Shown here: positions 44,590-56,665 of the stretch, in pieces
Position numbering within the stretch: position 1 is the first letter of the stretch
Layout of the letters: each line of letters begins with the position of its first letter
From: Bromus sterilis
Lineage: Eukaryota; Streptophyta; Magnoliopsida; Poales; Poaceae
Direction of reading: 5' to 3'
DNA: 64,000 nucleotides
Assembly (NCBI GenBank): GCA_950022295.1
Contig: OX465596.1
Span: forward strand, 9,300,001 to 9,364,000
Notes under the pieces: generated by a model
Seen by the model: the letters and a program-made list of their open reading frames with translations, nothing else
The model's database searches: none
Told to the model about the DNA's origin: nothing
Made by a program: the position numbers and the translations under genes

Positions 44590-47500
44590 ATGTCAGGTGG
44601 AACTCGTAGTGCTGTTCTTCGGAATCGATACCGTGATCGTAATCGAAATGATGATGAACCTCCACCACCGCCTTCTGCGGCGGAAATCATGATGGAAGCT
44701 GAACAGAATCGACGTGATCAAACACGCCTTCTGGAGCTCATCGAGCAGAATACCGCTCGTAAACGCAATGTGGTTGTCGGCATTCAGGATTTCATCCTCC
44801 TCAAGCCACCGGTATTCCGATGTTCCTCCGAGCCCCTTGAAGCTGATGATTGGCTCTGTTCCATCGAGCGTAAGCTTGAGACGGCGCATGTTGCTCCCAA
44901 TGATCGTGTGATGTTTGCGGTATACTTCTTGGAAGGTGCTGCTGGTGAATGGTGGGAGAACTATGTTGCAATGCAACCTGATGGTCACGTAGTGACTTGG
45001 CAGCAATTTCGTGATGCCTTCCGAGGGTACCACATTCTAGATGAGATGATGGAAAGAAAGAAGGAAGAGTTTTGCAATCTTACTCAGGGAGATAGGTCCA
45101 TCCACGAGTATATGACTGAGTTCAACCATCTTGCTCGTTATGCCCAAGAGGAGATATCCACTGATGCCAGGAAGCAAGCAAGGTTCCGCAAGGGACTTAA
45201 CCCTGTTATTCGTCATGATCTCAATCTTCATGAGTTTGTCAACTTTGAGGATTTAGTCAATAGATCCTTCAGAGCTGAGTATGGAAATGAGGTGTTCGAA
45301 GAGTCTCGCAAGCATGCTCGTGAACTTGCTCCATCTTCTAGTTCGGCCCCTCAGAAACGCCGGATTTGGATTCCAACTAGTGCCATTCCTTCACACCTTT
45401 TTGCAAGGCCATCCTATATGGTGCCTCAACCTCCTCCACCAAACATGAATCCCAACAATTATGGTAGTGAGCCTGCCATCCTTGCTCCACCCCATGACAC
45501 CAGAGTTTGCTACAAGTGTGGTCATCTTGGCCACATAGCACGGAAATGTTCCTTGTCGGTGAAAGTTGATCCTCGTCCAAGACATGATGCCACCCCACCC
45601 AAGTCTTCCAAAGCTAAGTCTTCACAGAACTCAACCTCCAACTCCTTGCAAGCAAAGTCCTTAGCCACTGTTGGTGGTTGTGTGAACCAAATCTCAGTTG
45701 AGGAAGCTATTGATACTTCTGACGTCATCCTTGGTACGCTCCCAGTCAATCGTGTTCCCGCCTCCGTTCTTTTCTCTCCAGGAGCTTCTCATTCATTCAT
45801 ATCGGAGAGTTATGCACTTCATCATGAGTTTTCCTTTGAAGAAATGTTTTCTCCAATGATCATTCAAACTCCTGGTTCAAAGTGGCAAACTACTAGAGTA
45901 AGCCATGGTAATCAAATTGCAATTGAGGGTTTAGTATTCCTTGCTTCTCTTATCGCCCTCAAGTCTTCAGACATTGATGTCATCTTAGGAATGGATTGGT
46001 TATCAAGGCAGAATGCTTTCCTTGATTGTAAAGCCAAGTCAGTTAAACTTACCCATCCTTCGGGCCAGACAATTGACTACACATCACCCAGCTCTAGAAT
46101 CCAGATGCATACTTTGAATGTGCTTCCCCTTCCAGACCTTGAAGATATTCTGGTGGTTCGTGACTTCCCGGATGTCTTTCCTGAAGAACTGTCAGGAATG
46201 CCTCCTGACAGATGTGTAGAATTCATTGTAGATCTTGCCCCAGGAACCGCCCCAATTTCCAGACGCCCATACAAAATGGCCCCACGTGAGTTAGCTGAGC
46301 TTAAAATCCAACTTGAAGCTTTGTTGGCAAAAGGCTTCATCCGCCCTAGCTCATCGCCATGGGGTTGCCCCGTTCTGTTCGTAACGAAGAAAGATGGAAC
46401 AGAAAGGATGTGCGTAGACTATCGCCCGCTAAATCTAGCGACGATAAAGAACAAGTACCCACTTCCTAGGATCAATGATATTTATGATCAACTTGCAGGA
46501 TCCTCTGTCTTCTCCAAGATGGATTTGAGATTAGGCTATCATCAAATCAAGATCCGAAACGAGGACATTCCCAAGACGGCTTTCACTACTCGTTATGGTC
46601 TTTACGAGTTCACCGTCATGTCCTTCGGTATAACCAATGCCCCCGCCACTTTCTCACGCATGATGAACTCGATCTTCATGGAGTAGTTGGACAAGTTCGT
46701 CGTGGTTTACCTCGATGACATCCTTATATACTCGAAGAACGAAGAAGAACATGCCGAGCATCTAAGGCTGGTATTGATGAAACTTAGAGAGCATCGCATG
46801 TATGCTAAATTCTCCAAGTGTGAATTTTGGCTACCAGAAGTGACCTACTTAGGCCACGTGATTTCTGCAAAAGGCATTGCTGTCAATCCCGAGAGAGTTC
46901 AGGTCGTCCTTGACTGGACTCCACCTGAATAGGTTAAGCAAGTTAGGAGTTTTCTTGGCCTAGCAAGCTATTGTCGCCGCTTCGTTGAGAACTTATCCAA
47001 AGTTGCAAAGCCCCTGACTGAACTCCTCAAGAAAGATAAGAAATTCCTATGGACTCCCAAGTGCGAGGAAAGCTTTCAAGAGCTGAAAAGAAGATTGACT
47101 TCTGCACCCGTACTTGCGCCTCCAGACACCAAAAAGGATTTCGAGATCTTTTGTGATGCTTCACGGCAAGGGTTAGGATGCATACTTATGCAAGATAGAC
47201 ATGTGGTAGCTTATGCTTCACGCCAATTGCGTCCACATGAAGAGAACTATCCTACCCATGATCTTGAACTCGCTACCGTGGTTCATGCCCTGACGACTTG
47301 GCGACATTACCTCCTTGGTAATCGTTGTGAGATCTATTCCGACCACCAAAGCCTCAAATATATATTCACCCAGCCAGATCTTAATCTCAGGCAAAGACGC
47401 TGGATAGAGTTGATAAAATATTACGACGTAGGAATTTCTTACACCCCAGGCAAAGCCAACGTCATGGCTGATGCACTAAGTCGTAAGTCGTATTGTAACA

Positions 47501-49101
47501 ACCTCATGTTACAACAGTATCAACCACTTCTTCATGAGGAATTTCGAAAGCTCAACCTCGAGATTGTTCCTCGTGGATCTCTTTTCAACTTGGTGGCGAA
47601 ACCAACCCTTGAGGATCAAATCATAGTTGTCCAAAGACGTGCACGAGGTGTTCGCCGGATCAAGGAGAACATTGCTAGCGGAGTTGCTAAATGTTTCTCC
47701 ACATATAGTAAAGGAACGGTATTATTTGAAAATCGTTTGATAGTACCTAAGAATAGGGATCTAAGGCAACTCATCCTCAAAGAAGCCTATGACACACCCC
47801 TCTCAATTCATCCCGGTAGCACAAAAATGTACCGAGATCTACGCCAGAGATTTTGGTGGACCAGGATGAAGAGAGACATTGCTCGATTTGTTGCTGAATG
47901 TGATGTTTGTCATCGCATTAAGGCGGAACACCAAAGACCTGTTGGCACACTTCAACCTTTGCCTATTCCCGAGTGGAAATGGGACAAAGTCGGTATGGAC
48001 TTCATCACCGGCTTTCCAAAAACCCAAAAAGGAAATGATGCCATCTTCGTGGTCATTGATAGGCTTTCCAAAGTTGCTCACTTCCTTCCAGTTCGCGAGT
48101 CTATAACTGCTAGTCAGTTGGCGGACTTGTACGTCTCTAGAATTCTGTCTCTTCACGGTGTTCCTTTGGTAATCAATTCTGATCGTGGTAGCCTTTTCAC
48201 CTCTAGATTCTGGGGAAGCTTTCAGAATGCTATGGGAACTCATCTCTCCTTTAGTACAACTTTCCATCCTCAGTCTAGCGGTCAAGTTGAAAGGGTTAAC
48301 CAAATTCTTGACGACATGCTCAGAGCTTGTGTTATCCCATTCGGAAAGAATTGGGAGAAGTCTCTTCCATTTGCCGAATTTGCTTATAACAATAGTTTTC
48401 AATCTAGTCTGAACATGGCTCCTTTTGAACTCCTATATGGACGACGATGTCGAACACCCCTAAACTGGTCAGAAACCGGTGAAAGACAATTCTTTGGACC
48501 GGATATGATCAAGGAAGCAGAAGAGCAAGTTCGCATTGTTCGTGATCGATTGAAAGCCGCACAGTCTCGTCAGAAAAGCTACTATGATCGTCATCATAGG
48601 CCAGAAAGCTACAATCTGGAGGAGAAGGCTTACCTTCGGGTTACTCCTCTGAAGGGAACCCAATGATTCGGTATCAAAGGCAAGTTGGCCCCATGTTACA
48701 TCAGACCTTTCCGCATTCTTGCTAAACGTGGAGAAGTTGCCTACCAACTTGAACTACCCCCTCATCTTTCCCGAGTACACGATGTATTCCATGTGTCACA
48801 ACTCAGGCGTTGCTTCAAGGACCCCATCCGCGAAGTCGACCATGAAACGCTTGATCTCCAAGATGACCTTTCTTATCGAGAATACCCCGTTCGTATTCTT
48901 GATTCCACAGAGCGTGTCACTCGTCGTCAGCAGATCAAGTTTCTCAAAGTGCAATGGTCACATCACTCCGAGAAAGAAGCAACATGGGAAAGAGAAGACC
49001 GCCTCCGTGCCGAGTACCCCACCATCCTCCCGATGACTTCTGAATCTCGGGACGAGATTCTTTTGAGTGGGGGCGAGTTGTCAGAACCCCAACTAGGGTA
49101 A
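44590..49101 (+). pseudogene. Gag-Pol of element E: one frame, three stops, damaged protease
   Basis: The frame starts MSGGTRSAVLRN and runs 1,503 codons without a frameshift. Stops interrupt it at 46684 (TAG, codon 699), 46930 (TAG, codon 781) and 48664 (TGA, codon 1359). Domains: Gag, zinc knuckle CX2CX4HX4C (Cys307 onward), protease region, reverse transcriptase with YLDD (707-710), RNase H, integrase with an HHCC finger and DDE motifs (MDFITGFP, SDRGSLFTS, GQVERVNQ), GPF-type module and chromodomain. The protease motif reads SPGAS (396-400) where related elements have DTGAS or DSGAS, so the catalytic Asp is gone. The final codons run through the polypurine tract into the right LTR. The element cannot be autonomous. 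Confidence 0.92.
49065..49078 (+). other. Element E polypurine tract
   Basis: GAGTGGGGGCGAGT-type purine run directly before the TGTCAGAACC of the LTR; one C interrupts it. It is also translated as the end of the pol frame. Confidence 0.75.
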
Positions 49102-50153
49102 GTGCTAGGGTTGTTTGTGCCCTTTTTATCATGCAAAAATTTCAAAAGAAATTCAAAATTGGGGAAAAGAAAATCCCTAAATAATTTAATTAAAGGGCCA
49201 GACAAAAATTGCTTCCAAAATTGCTCTGTTATTTTTGAAAAGTCTTATAAATATGCATGATCACATATAAAGTGAAGTGGGTCCCACTGCATGCACCAAG
49301 ATTTTTCAAATATTACAAACAGGGCTTGGAAATTAATTAAATACCCTATTTGATTTGAAATTCAAATTATTTGAATTTCAAAAATCTCCAAAACTTGTGA
49401 GTGGCTAGCTATATGTCTACTAAGCCCACATAAAATATTTGAAGATTTTATAAAATGCTTTGCTATTTTATCCAGAGCAAAACACAAGCCAGAAAAGAAA
49501 AACAGAGAAGAAAAAAAGAAAAAGGAAAGCTAGCCCACCCCTACAGGCCTCGAGGCCAACTAAACCCCCCCCCCCCCCCGACCCAAGCCCACCTGGGGGC
49601 TTGTCGTCTTCCCCGTGCGTGGCAAGCAGCTCGGTGGCTGCCATGCCGACGCCGGCAAAGGCCACGTCCCCCTAGAGCCTCCCCTGTCCTATACGCACGC
49701 CACGAGGCCCCCCCCAGCTCATCCCGCACCCTTTCCCCTAGCTTTTGGTCACCCTCCTCCCCTCTCTCGCGTGATTTCGCCGCCGTCCGTGAGCTCACCG
49801 GAGCGCGGCACCGTGAACAGCCGCGGCCACCGGCCTCCCCTCTCCGAGCCACCATGTCCATGAGCTCCGCCTCCTCGAGCAGGCCTTGCGCGCAGAAGAT
49901 TGCGAGTAGGGAAGCCTCCTATGCGACGTCCGCCTTCCCCGACCCCGGCACGGCCGACGGCATGCCGTCGTCAAATTCGTCTCCTCTGGTGCTCCTTCGA
50001 CCCCGTCGTCCTCTCCATCCGCTCCGGGGTGAGCTCCCCTGCATTTCCCCTCTCTCTATGGCCGTTCCTGTGCCTCCTCCGTCGACTTCACTTGCGCAGA
50101 GCCACGGCCGCCCCCGCACCTCGACACCGGCAAGGTTCCGGCCGCCCCCTGGC
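49079..50153 (+). repeat. Element E right LTR, interrupted by element F
   Basis: It starts TGTCAGAACCCCAACTAGGG, comparable to element C's TGTCACAACCCTAG. The AT-rich beginning is followed by a GC-rich block (about 49540-50153). It stops at CCCTGGC, where element F begins; the continuation is absent from the window. Confidence 0.85.
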
Positions 50154-51943
50154 TGTTGGGGTTCGGGGCAGAAAACTCAAATTTTTCATAACCTACGATA
50201 CCCAAACCCAAGACCTATGCTATGATGATGCAAGTAACAGACAGAGATAGGTCACATACCATTATGTAGTCCGTTAAGCGGGAAACGTTCCCGCATGAAC
50301 GTGGTTGGTGTAGTCGTACCGGCAATCCCCGATGCCGCGCAGATCCACGATGACTCATGTAGCCACCCGATCCCTGTAGACCGATGACGGGATTACGTCC
50401 CCGTCGGAATGTTGCTGATGAAGACCTCGCGATACGACCACGACGATGAAATAGCACCACAAGTGTAGTGCCTCGCGGGATTATACACATACAATATACC
50501 CGACGTCCCTCCGGGCTCCGAACCAGTAGAGCAGCGGAAAGAAGATGGATTCGGATCCCGATTCCAGCAGCACGACGGCGTGCGTATGGTGGAGAAATCC
50601 CCAACCAAGTGTAGACTCCAAACAAGGGGAGTCCACTCGAGGAAGGAGAAAGGAGGGAGAGAGAGATGAGAGAAACTTGTCTCAAATCAATTTGTATGAA
50701 GAAAAAGGGCACCCTACCCCTCCTTATATAGGCCATGGAGGGGTGCCACCCTCCCCTCCACTTCCGGGGTGGGACTAATCCCAAGGGGAGGGAAAATGGC
50801 GCAGCCCTAGGGGGTGGGCCCCCTTCATGGCGCCATGGCCCATGGGGGAGGACTCCCTCTCCCCCTAATGGGCCCTATGAGGCCCATGTGCCTTTTCTTC
50901 CATTTTTAATTATATTTAAATACATTTTAATATTTAATTCAGATAATTAAATAATAAAACATATATTAAACATTATTAAATATATTTTGAACCTTTCAAA
51001 ATACCCGGAACAACTTCCGGCCTTCATCGGAACAATTCCGGTGTTCTCTCCAATTTCTCCGGTGATCCCGAATCAATCCTTACTGCGTCGAATACCCTTA
51101 AGTGTAACACCCTACGGTCCGGGAAACAGCAGACATGATCGAGACAATTCTCATTGATCAATGACTAATCAATTGGACCTGGTTACAATCCTTGATAGCA
51201 CCTGCGCTTCCATCGAATGAACTTCAATCGCTGTTGGATCCGTTAACCGTGTGCCTGTTCCCTTTGTCCGATGGTACTTTGCTTGTCCGAGGTTTGATCA
51301 TCGGTATCCACTATACCTAGTTCGTCCTTGTTCTCAACAAACAAGTTTACTCGTTCCCGTGATATTACAACTCCGTGACCTAGTCACACGTTGGCAAACT
51401 TTATGATGCAATATCACCGAGTGGGCCCAGAGTACCTATCCGTCACACGGATGGACAAATCCCGCTTTGATCTATTTGCATACTCATCAACCATCTATTT
51501 CGGAATACCCAAAGTGCACCGTTATAGCCAGCATATTTCAGTCAGGCGGTGGGATACAAATCAAAGTCTCCTCATAGATGACAATTACGTATGATCATTA
51601 CGGTCAAAGGATCTGGTCACTACGTTATAGTTATCGCAATGTCGAACTATGTGACCTGATCACATCGCAACACTTCTGGTGGGTGTATGTCCATCATATC
51701 ATTATCCAATGATACGACTCCATTGTCAACAGACTCCATTGTCTCATGATCAGGAAACCTTGATCCTCAATCGCCCAATGGACTAGTATACTAGGGTTTA
51801 CTAGGGACCTGGTTGTTTGTATACCACACATGTATTAATGTTTCCGCTAAATACAGTTCTAGCACGGTATCAAACGTATTATGAACTAATGGAATATGCT
51901 CGATAAAACATATTTTATTTGCCTCTAGGGCACATTCCCAATA
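50154..51943 (-). repeat. Element F 3' LTR (left-hand copy)
   Basis: It extends from TGTTGGGG to CCCAATA on the plus strand. The expected end is CCCAACA, so the terminal CA has become TA (on the element strand TG has become TA). It is nearly identical to 56666-58444. Confidence 0.85.
50721..50730 (-). promoter_or_regulatory. TATA box in element F 3' LTR
   Basis: On the minus strand TATATAAGGA is followed by GGGGTAGGG. The same sequence is at 57226-57235 in the 5' LTR. Confidence 0.55.
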
Positions 51944-51955
51944 GTCTCCCACTTG
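51944..51955 (-). other. Element F polypurine tract
   Basis: On the minus strand CAAGTGGGAGAC lies directly before the LTR, as in BARE/Angela-type elements. Confidence 0.75.
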
Positions 51956-54900
51956 CACTAGAGTACAAATAATCTAGTTGCATTTTTCTCTGGATCATAA
52001 CTCCTTATTGATCATGCTTGCCCGTGGAAGAGGTTGTATCAACGGTCTGGGTACCATTCAGAACCGTATGTCCTTTTGCAAATCATAATGTCACCTAATT
52101 TGACATTCCTTCATTATCCACTATAATGATGAGGTATATATATTTGGTGGTGAAGTGAGACTTCGTTTACTGTGTCATAGCAATGACATCCGGTGGGTCA
52201 CGCGGACTTTCCCATAGTCATGCACACTTGAAACTCACTCAATCAGAAGTCGAACTTCTTAAGCCATAATATAACTCCTTCTACTTCTAAAGCAGCCACA
52301 TCAATGTAGATTCAATCTTTAGTGCATTGTATGCAACTTTGATGTCTAACCATGTTTCTTTCAACTTAGGCATTCATTAGTATGATATCTCAATTTTCTA
52401 GGTTAGTGTCAAAACTTGAACCAGCATAACATTTATGGTCAAGTCCACTATACTTTACAAATTTGAGATGTATCCTCAGTTCTCTTCAGACACTGAAGGA
52501 TAAACTTAACTCTTTGTTCAATGATTTACTCATAAATCATATCACAACATGTTCTTACTACTAAGAACTTGGGTCACATTACGTCGAGTACATAACTCTG
52601 GTTTTATATGAAAGAACCTATGACAAAGGCATAGAGGATCCAGCACATCCATTTCTTTCATTTAGCCATTAACCATTTTTCTTGTACTGAGATTAACTCA
52701 ACACTTCTCTTGGATATACAAGTAAGGACCACTTCTTGACTTGTCCCATTCTGAACTCCTTCAGAATCTTATCCAGGAAAGTATTACGACTCAATGTTAT
52801 TAAACACATATCTATCTAAATAGATCTTCAATGCTTAATACTTATTCATCTTCATTTATGAAAGATTCAAATAATCATTAACACCAACTGCACCATTCAT
52901 AATATGTTATCCATATATGAGAATGTTATCATGCTCCCACTCAAATATATCATGCACATATTAAGTTATAGGATAACACTCATATTGCTCCCACTCAAAT
53001 ATGTCGGCCACATATAAGACAAGGATAACATCCACATGGCTCCCACTTAGATATGTCAGACACATATTAAGTTCAGGATACTAACCACATGGCTCCTACT
53101 CAAATATGTCATTTACATATAAGTCTAGGATAATACTCCCATAGCTCCCACTCAAAATATGTCGTCTACATATTAAGTTTCAGGAAACTATTAGCTCCCA
53201 CTCAGTTTCATGCAAATGCATGTTTCCTCGATATTTTGGTTAAGTCCAAAATCCTTTGATCATCCATCAAAATGAGAATTCAGTTTACGAGACACTAGTA
53301 TCCATGTGTTTTTCCTAAACCTTCTTGTTGTACCAATTACAACACTTCTTCAAATACAGGATTGGAGGAAGTCACGGTATTGATAACAATCCTGGATCAA
53401 TCGTAGTGAATATCCCTTTGACTCAAGCATTGCTACACATTGTAGTCAACCCATTGAATTTGTCAGAAACAATCTTTGTGACAAACCAATCTTGACGTCC
53501 CTTTGATGTTCACATTTATTCCTTATAACTCTGAAGTTATTGTGAATATCAAGTAACCTCCTTACTTGATAAGATTCAAGCAATCTTAAATGTAACTCAA
53601 CATAGGATTTCATGACTCATAGTCATATCTCGTACTTAGGTCCACCATCGCTTCTTTGTAGTTCGTAGGAATGTCTTGTTCCATTAACATGACAAGTGAA
53701 TCATGAATATCATTTTGCACCAGGGGCAAATATATATTCTTGAATCCTACCTTTCTCAGTAAAAGCTCCCATCAGAAGATCATGATCATTATCATTAGTT
53801 TCTCCTCTTATTGTAGAGCTTTGCTTCCAGAACATATTCCGTTGCACTACTCTGACATTTGGAGGCAAGGTCAATTACCTTGGTTGAACTTTCACTTTTC
53901 TTCCATTACCACATTTATCAAGAACAATTCTTGATAAACACCAAACATAGCAATACAAGTTTTGCTCCTTTTGGTTCTAGTTGTGGAAGATGCATCCATA
54001 GTTTTCTAAGGATACACTACAAAGATAATTTATCTTACATAAATCAAGCTTCCTAGAAACCACAACACACCATGACATATATAGTGTTGGTTTCCACGAA
54101 CTCAGATGGTTCCCTATGCTGAAGTGAGTGTTTGCATATTAAATTAATAACTCTAAACAATAATAACGTAACTTAGTAAGAGATAACTTAGACCATACAC
54201 TTTTCGATAGAATATGATCACAATGTTCAGGCACGTCAATCATATTGAAGTGTCTCAAGACATTGCAATTTGTGGAACAACTTTCACACAAGTCTTTATG
54301 CCCAAGACTAACTCAAAACATTTGTCACTTTGATCAAATCGTAGAGACTTGTCTTTTCTTGTTAATTTAATATCCATCTTTAATCTGAAATCCCTTTTGA
54401 TCATATCAAATTATTTCAGACTCATGTTTCATTAGTGAATACAAATATTCATCTAAGTCCACATACGAAGTTCACGAAATAATGAAATTCACCACATGCT
54501 GACATACGATACATCACAATGTATGATACTCAACAATCAGTACACATTCCGTTTATCAGAATGCGAGGTTTTAGTCATCTCACCTAAAAGGCATGGTTTG
54601 TATGTGTCAAGAGATCAAGTATCTTAAGACATCATAATACCATTCATGACTTAAACTGTAGTGTCATTATTAAGCCTGGATATTTCTTGGCATTACAATA
54701 TTTCTTATAAATGATCAAAAAACTATCATCAATATAAGAATAACTCATTCATAATCGTAATGTGACCATAAGAGATATCATTCATAAAAGGAGAACAACT
54801 GACTTTTTTCTCACTAATATGAATAATTGTCTTCGCGAGATGCAAGACACACTAATAAAGTCCTCATTCAAACGATCATAAAATTTATTCATATATTAAT

Positions 54901-56651
54901 CAATTGATAGATGTAGAGGGAGAGTGTTGTCGACCATCAACTATCTTGATTGTCGTCAGCACACATTGTCACCTCATACCTTCCAAGTCACTCTCAAGTA
55001 TTAAGTTCAAGCATCGAATACTTAATCAACCGCAATTAGTGTTTCGTGGGAAAGACATTTATAACTCGTATATCAAATATACCTTCTCCGTCAATGACCA
55101 TTCCTGCATTGGTTCTACTCTTAAAGTTCTTAACTTTAACCATGACCTCATGACAGGTGAACGATTCTCCTTCATGACATAGTCCAGACATGGTCTTTGT
55201 AACTGGAAGGAAGAGGATGCAACTCCCCAGTTATCGGAAAGTAACCAGTCATTCAGTAGTCCAAGTTATACACAAAGTGTTCCATGTATCTTATACATTT
55301 TCCAAGTGACTTTCTCAGCAGGTTGTTCCTTCCACCATAGTTGAAAGAAACCCCGTCCATATACTCATATTCCATTACTCTGATTTGTGATCAAGTGCTT
55401 TCAAGTTCACCTAGCACGTCATACGTGTTGGTTAACATGCATTCACAATTCAGATTCCATAGAATGAATTATGGTGTATTGGACAGTCATTCATAAGTGA
55501 CGGTGAGTGCGATACTCATCATCATCTTCCTTGATTACGGAGTTGTCAAGTGTATCTCCTAGCAGTTATTCGTATTATGTTTAGCAAGTCATTACTAATG
55601 AGTATGTCTCTAATGGTGTTGGTACACATCAATGAAGTAAGACCCATTTACCTTAAGTTCTATCATACTAAAAGAGCCATAGTGCTAAACATTGGTATGA
55701 CGTTATCTACAATGATATTTGCTAAGACATGAAGATTAAGTTCATAATATGGAGTTCATGTTTCAAAAACAATTCTGGAACTCCCACTCAGACAAACATC
55801 CCTCATAGTTTATTCTAAGTGATTACACGATCCTTGAAGAACATACCTCCCCTGTGTGACACGACCATCAGTATGTTGTTCAAGGTAGGCCATCATGCCA
55901 ATCACATCATCCATGTGACTCATGCTCGACCTTTCGGTCTCTTGTGTCCCGAGGCCATGTCTGCACATGCCAGGCTCGCCACAATAACCTTAGTGAGTAT
56001 ATGCCGCGTATGCAAGGCCATGTTTCTGGACATGATAGGCTTGCTCCACCCATCTCTTGTGAACGTAAAAATGTTTGACACCCGTGTGACACGTGATGCC
56101 TCCATAACGAAGAACTTTCCAGATGGTGCTTCACTAAGGACACTTTGTTGGATTAGTGAGGGATCATCCTATTATGCTACCGTCGTATATCTAACATATT
56201 AGCAAAACAGGATGCAACAGTATAAATCATACATGCTATGATTCCCCCCGACATGCAAATTAAAGTTGAAAACGCCTTTCTACTTTATCTTTTGCAAGTT
56301 TTACGTGGCTGCTAGGGGTTTCGAGAAAAGAACCGCTTTCTATCCTGCGAAAACAAGCCACAACACCAATCCCGCAATTGTCTCTATTACACCCCTGTCG
56401 GGGCCTTCTGTTGCAAACATCTTCGCATCGCTAATGCAGAGAGACAGACACCCCCCCAGCCACTTTATATGGTACAAGCCATATGTCAAGCATGGAACCA
56501 GTCTCGCGCAAACGCGTAAGGTCGGTCGGGGGCCGCTTCATCAAACATTGCCGCAACGCTAAATGAGTACACGTGAGAGGGTAACAATTGGATAATTGAT
56601 GCCCACATACTAGATGTGTTCTATCCGTACAATACATCTACGCATAGCCTT
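51956..56651 (-). other. Element F internal region, no intact coding sequence
   Basis: These 4.7 kb show only short frames on either strand. The end near the polypurine tract looks like a decayed Copia pol tail, but I could not fix any catalytic motif. It contains a tandem array at 52933-53210. Confidence 0.65.
52933..53210. repeat. Degenerate ~52-bp tandem array in element F
   Basis: The unit begins GCTCCCACTCAAATATGTC and contains CACATATTAAG and AGGATAA. Starts are at 52933, 52987, 53039, 53092, 53144 and 53194, so the spacing is 50-54 bp. There are five units plus a partial sixth. Confidence 0.85.
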
Positions 56652-56664
56652 GCTCATGATACCA
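56652..56664 (-). other. Element F primer-binding site (altered initiator tRNA-Met type)
   Basis: On the minus strand TGGTATCATGAGC follows the LTR after one base. Relative to the standard TGGTATCAGAGC it has one extra T. Confidence 0.7.
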
Positions 56665-56665
56665 C

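Larger units (their letters stand above)
44032..50153 (+). mobile_element. Element E: Gypsy chromovirus-type element with both LTRs cut by insertions
   Basis: It consists of an LTR remnant (44032-44123), initiator-Met-type primer site, leader, a full-length but mutated gag-pol, polypurine tract, and the first 1,075 bp of the right LTR. Element D interrupts the left LTR after CCTTG. Element F interrupts the right LTR at 50154. The outer LTR parts are not in the window. The remnant matches element C's LTR end closely. Confidence 0.9.

Noticed and set aside
50215..50784. 189-residue minus-strand frame in element F's LTR (also at 56786-57349)
   Set aside because: It spans the LTR promoter and TATA box, and is altered between the two LTRs; no domain.
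52933..53210. CRISPR-like regular spacing of repeats
   Set aside because: Units are directly adjacent and degenerate without unique spacers, in a plant retrotransposon; it is an ordinary tandem array.
51956..56651. Intact Copia gag-pol in element F
   Set aside because: No frame longer than about 130 codons and no identifiable YVDD, DDE or zinc-knuckle motif; only decayed traces near the polypurine tract.
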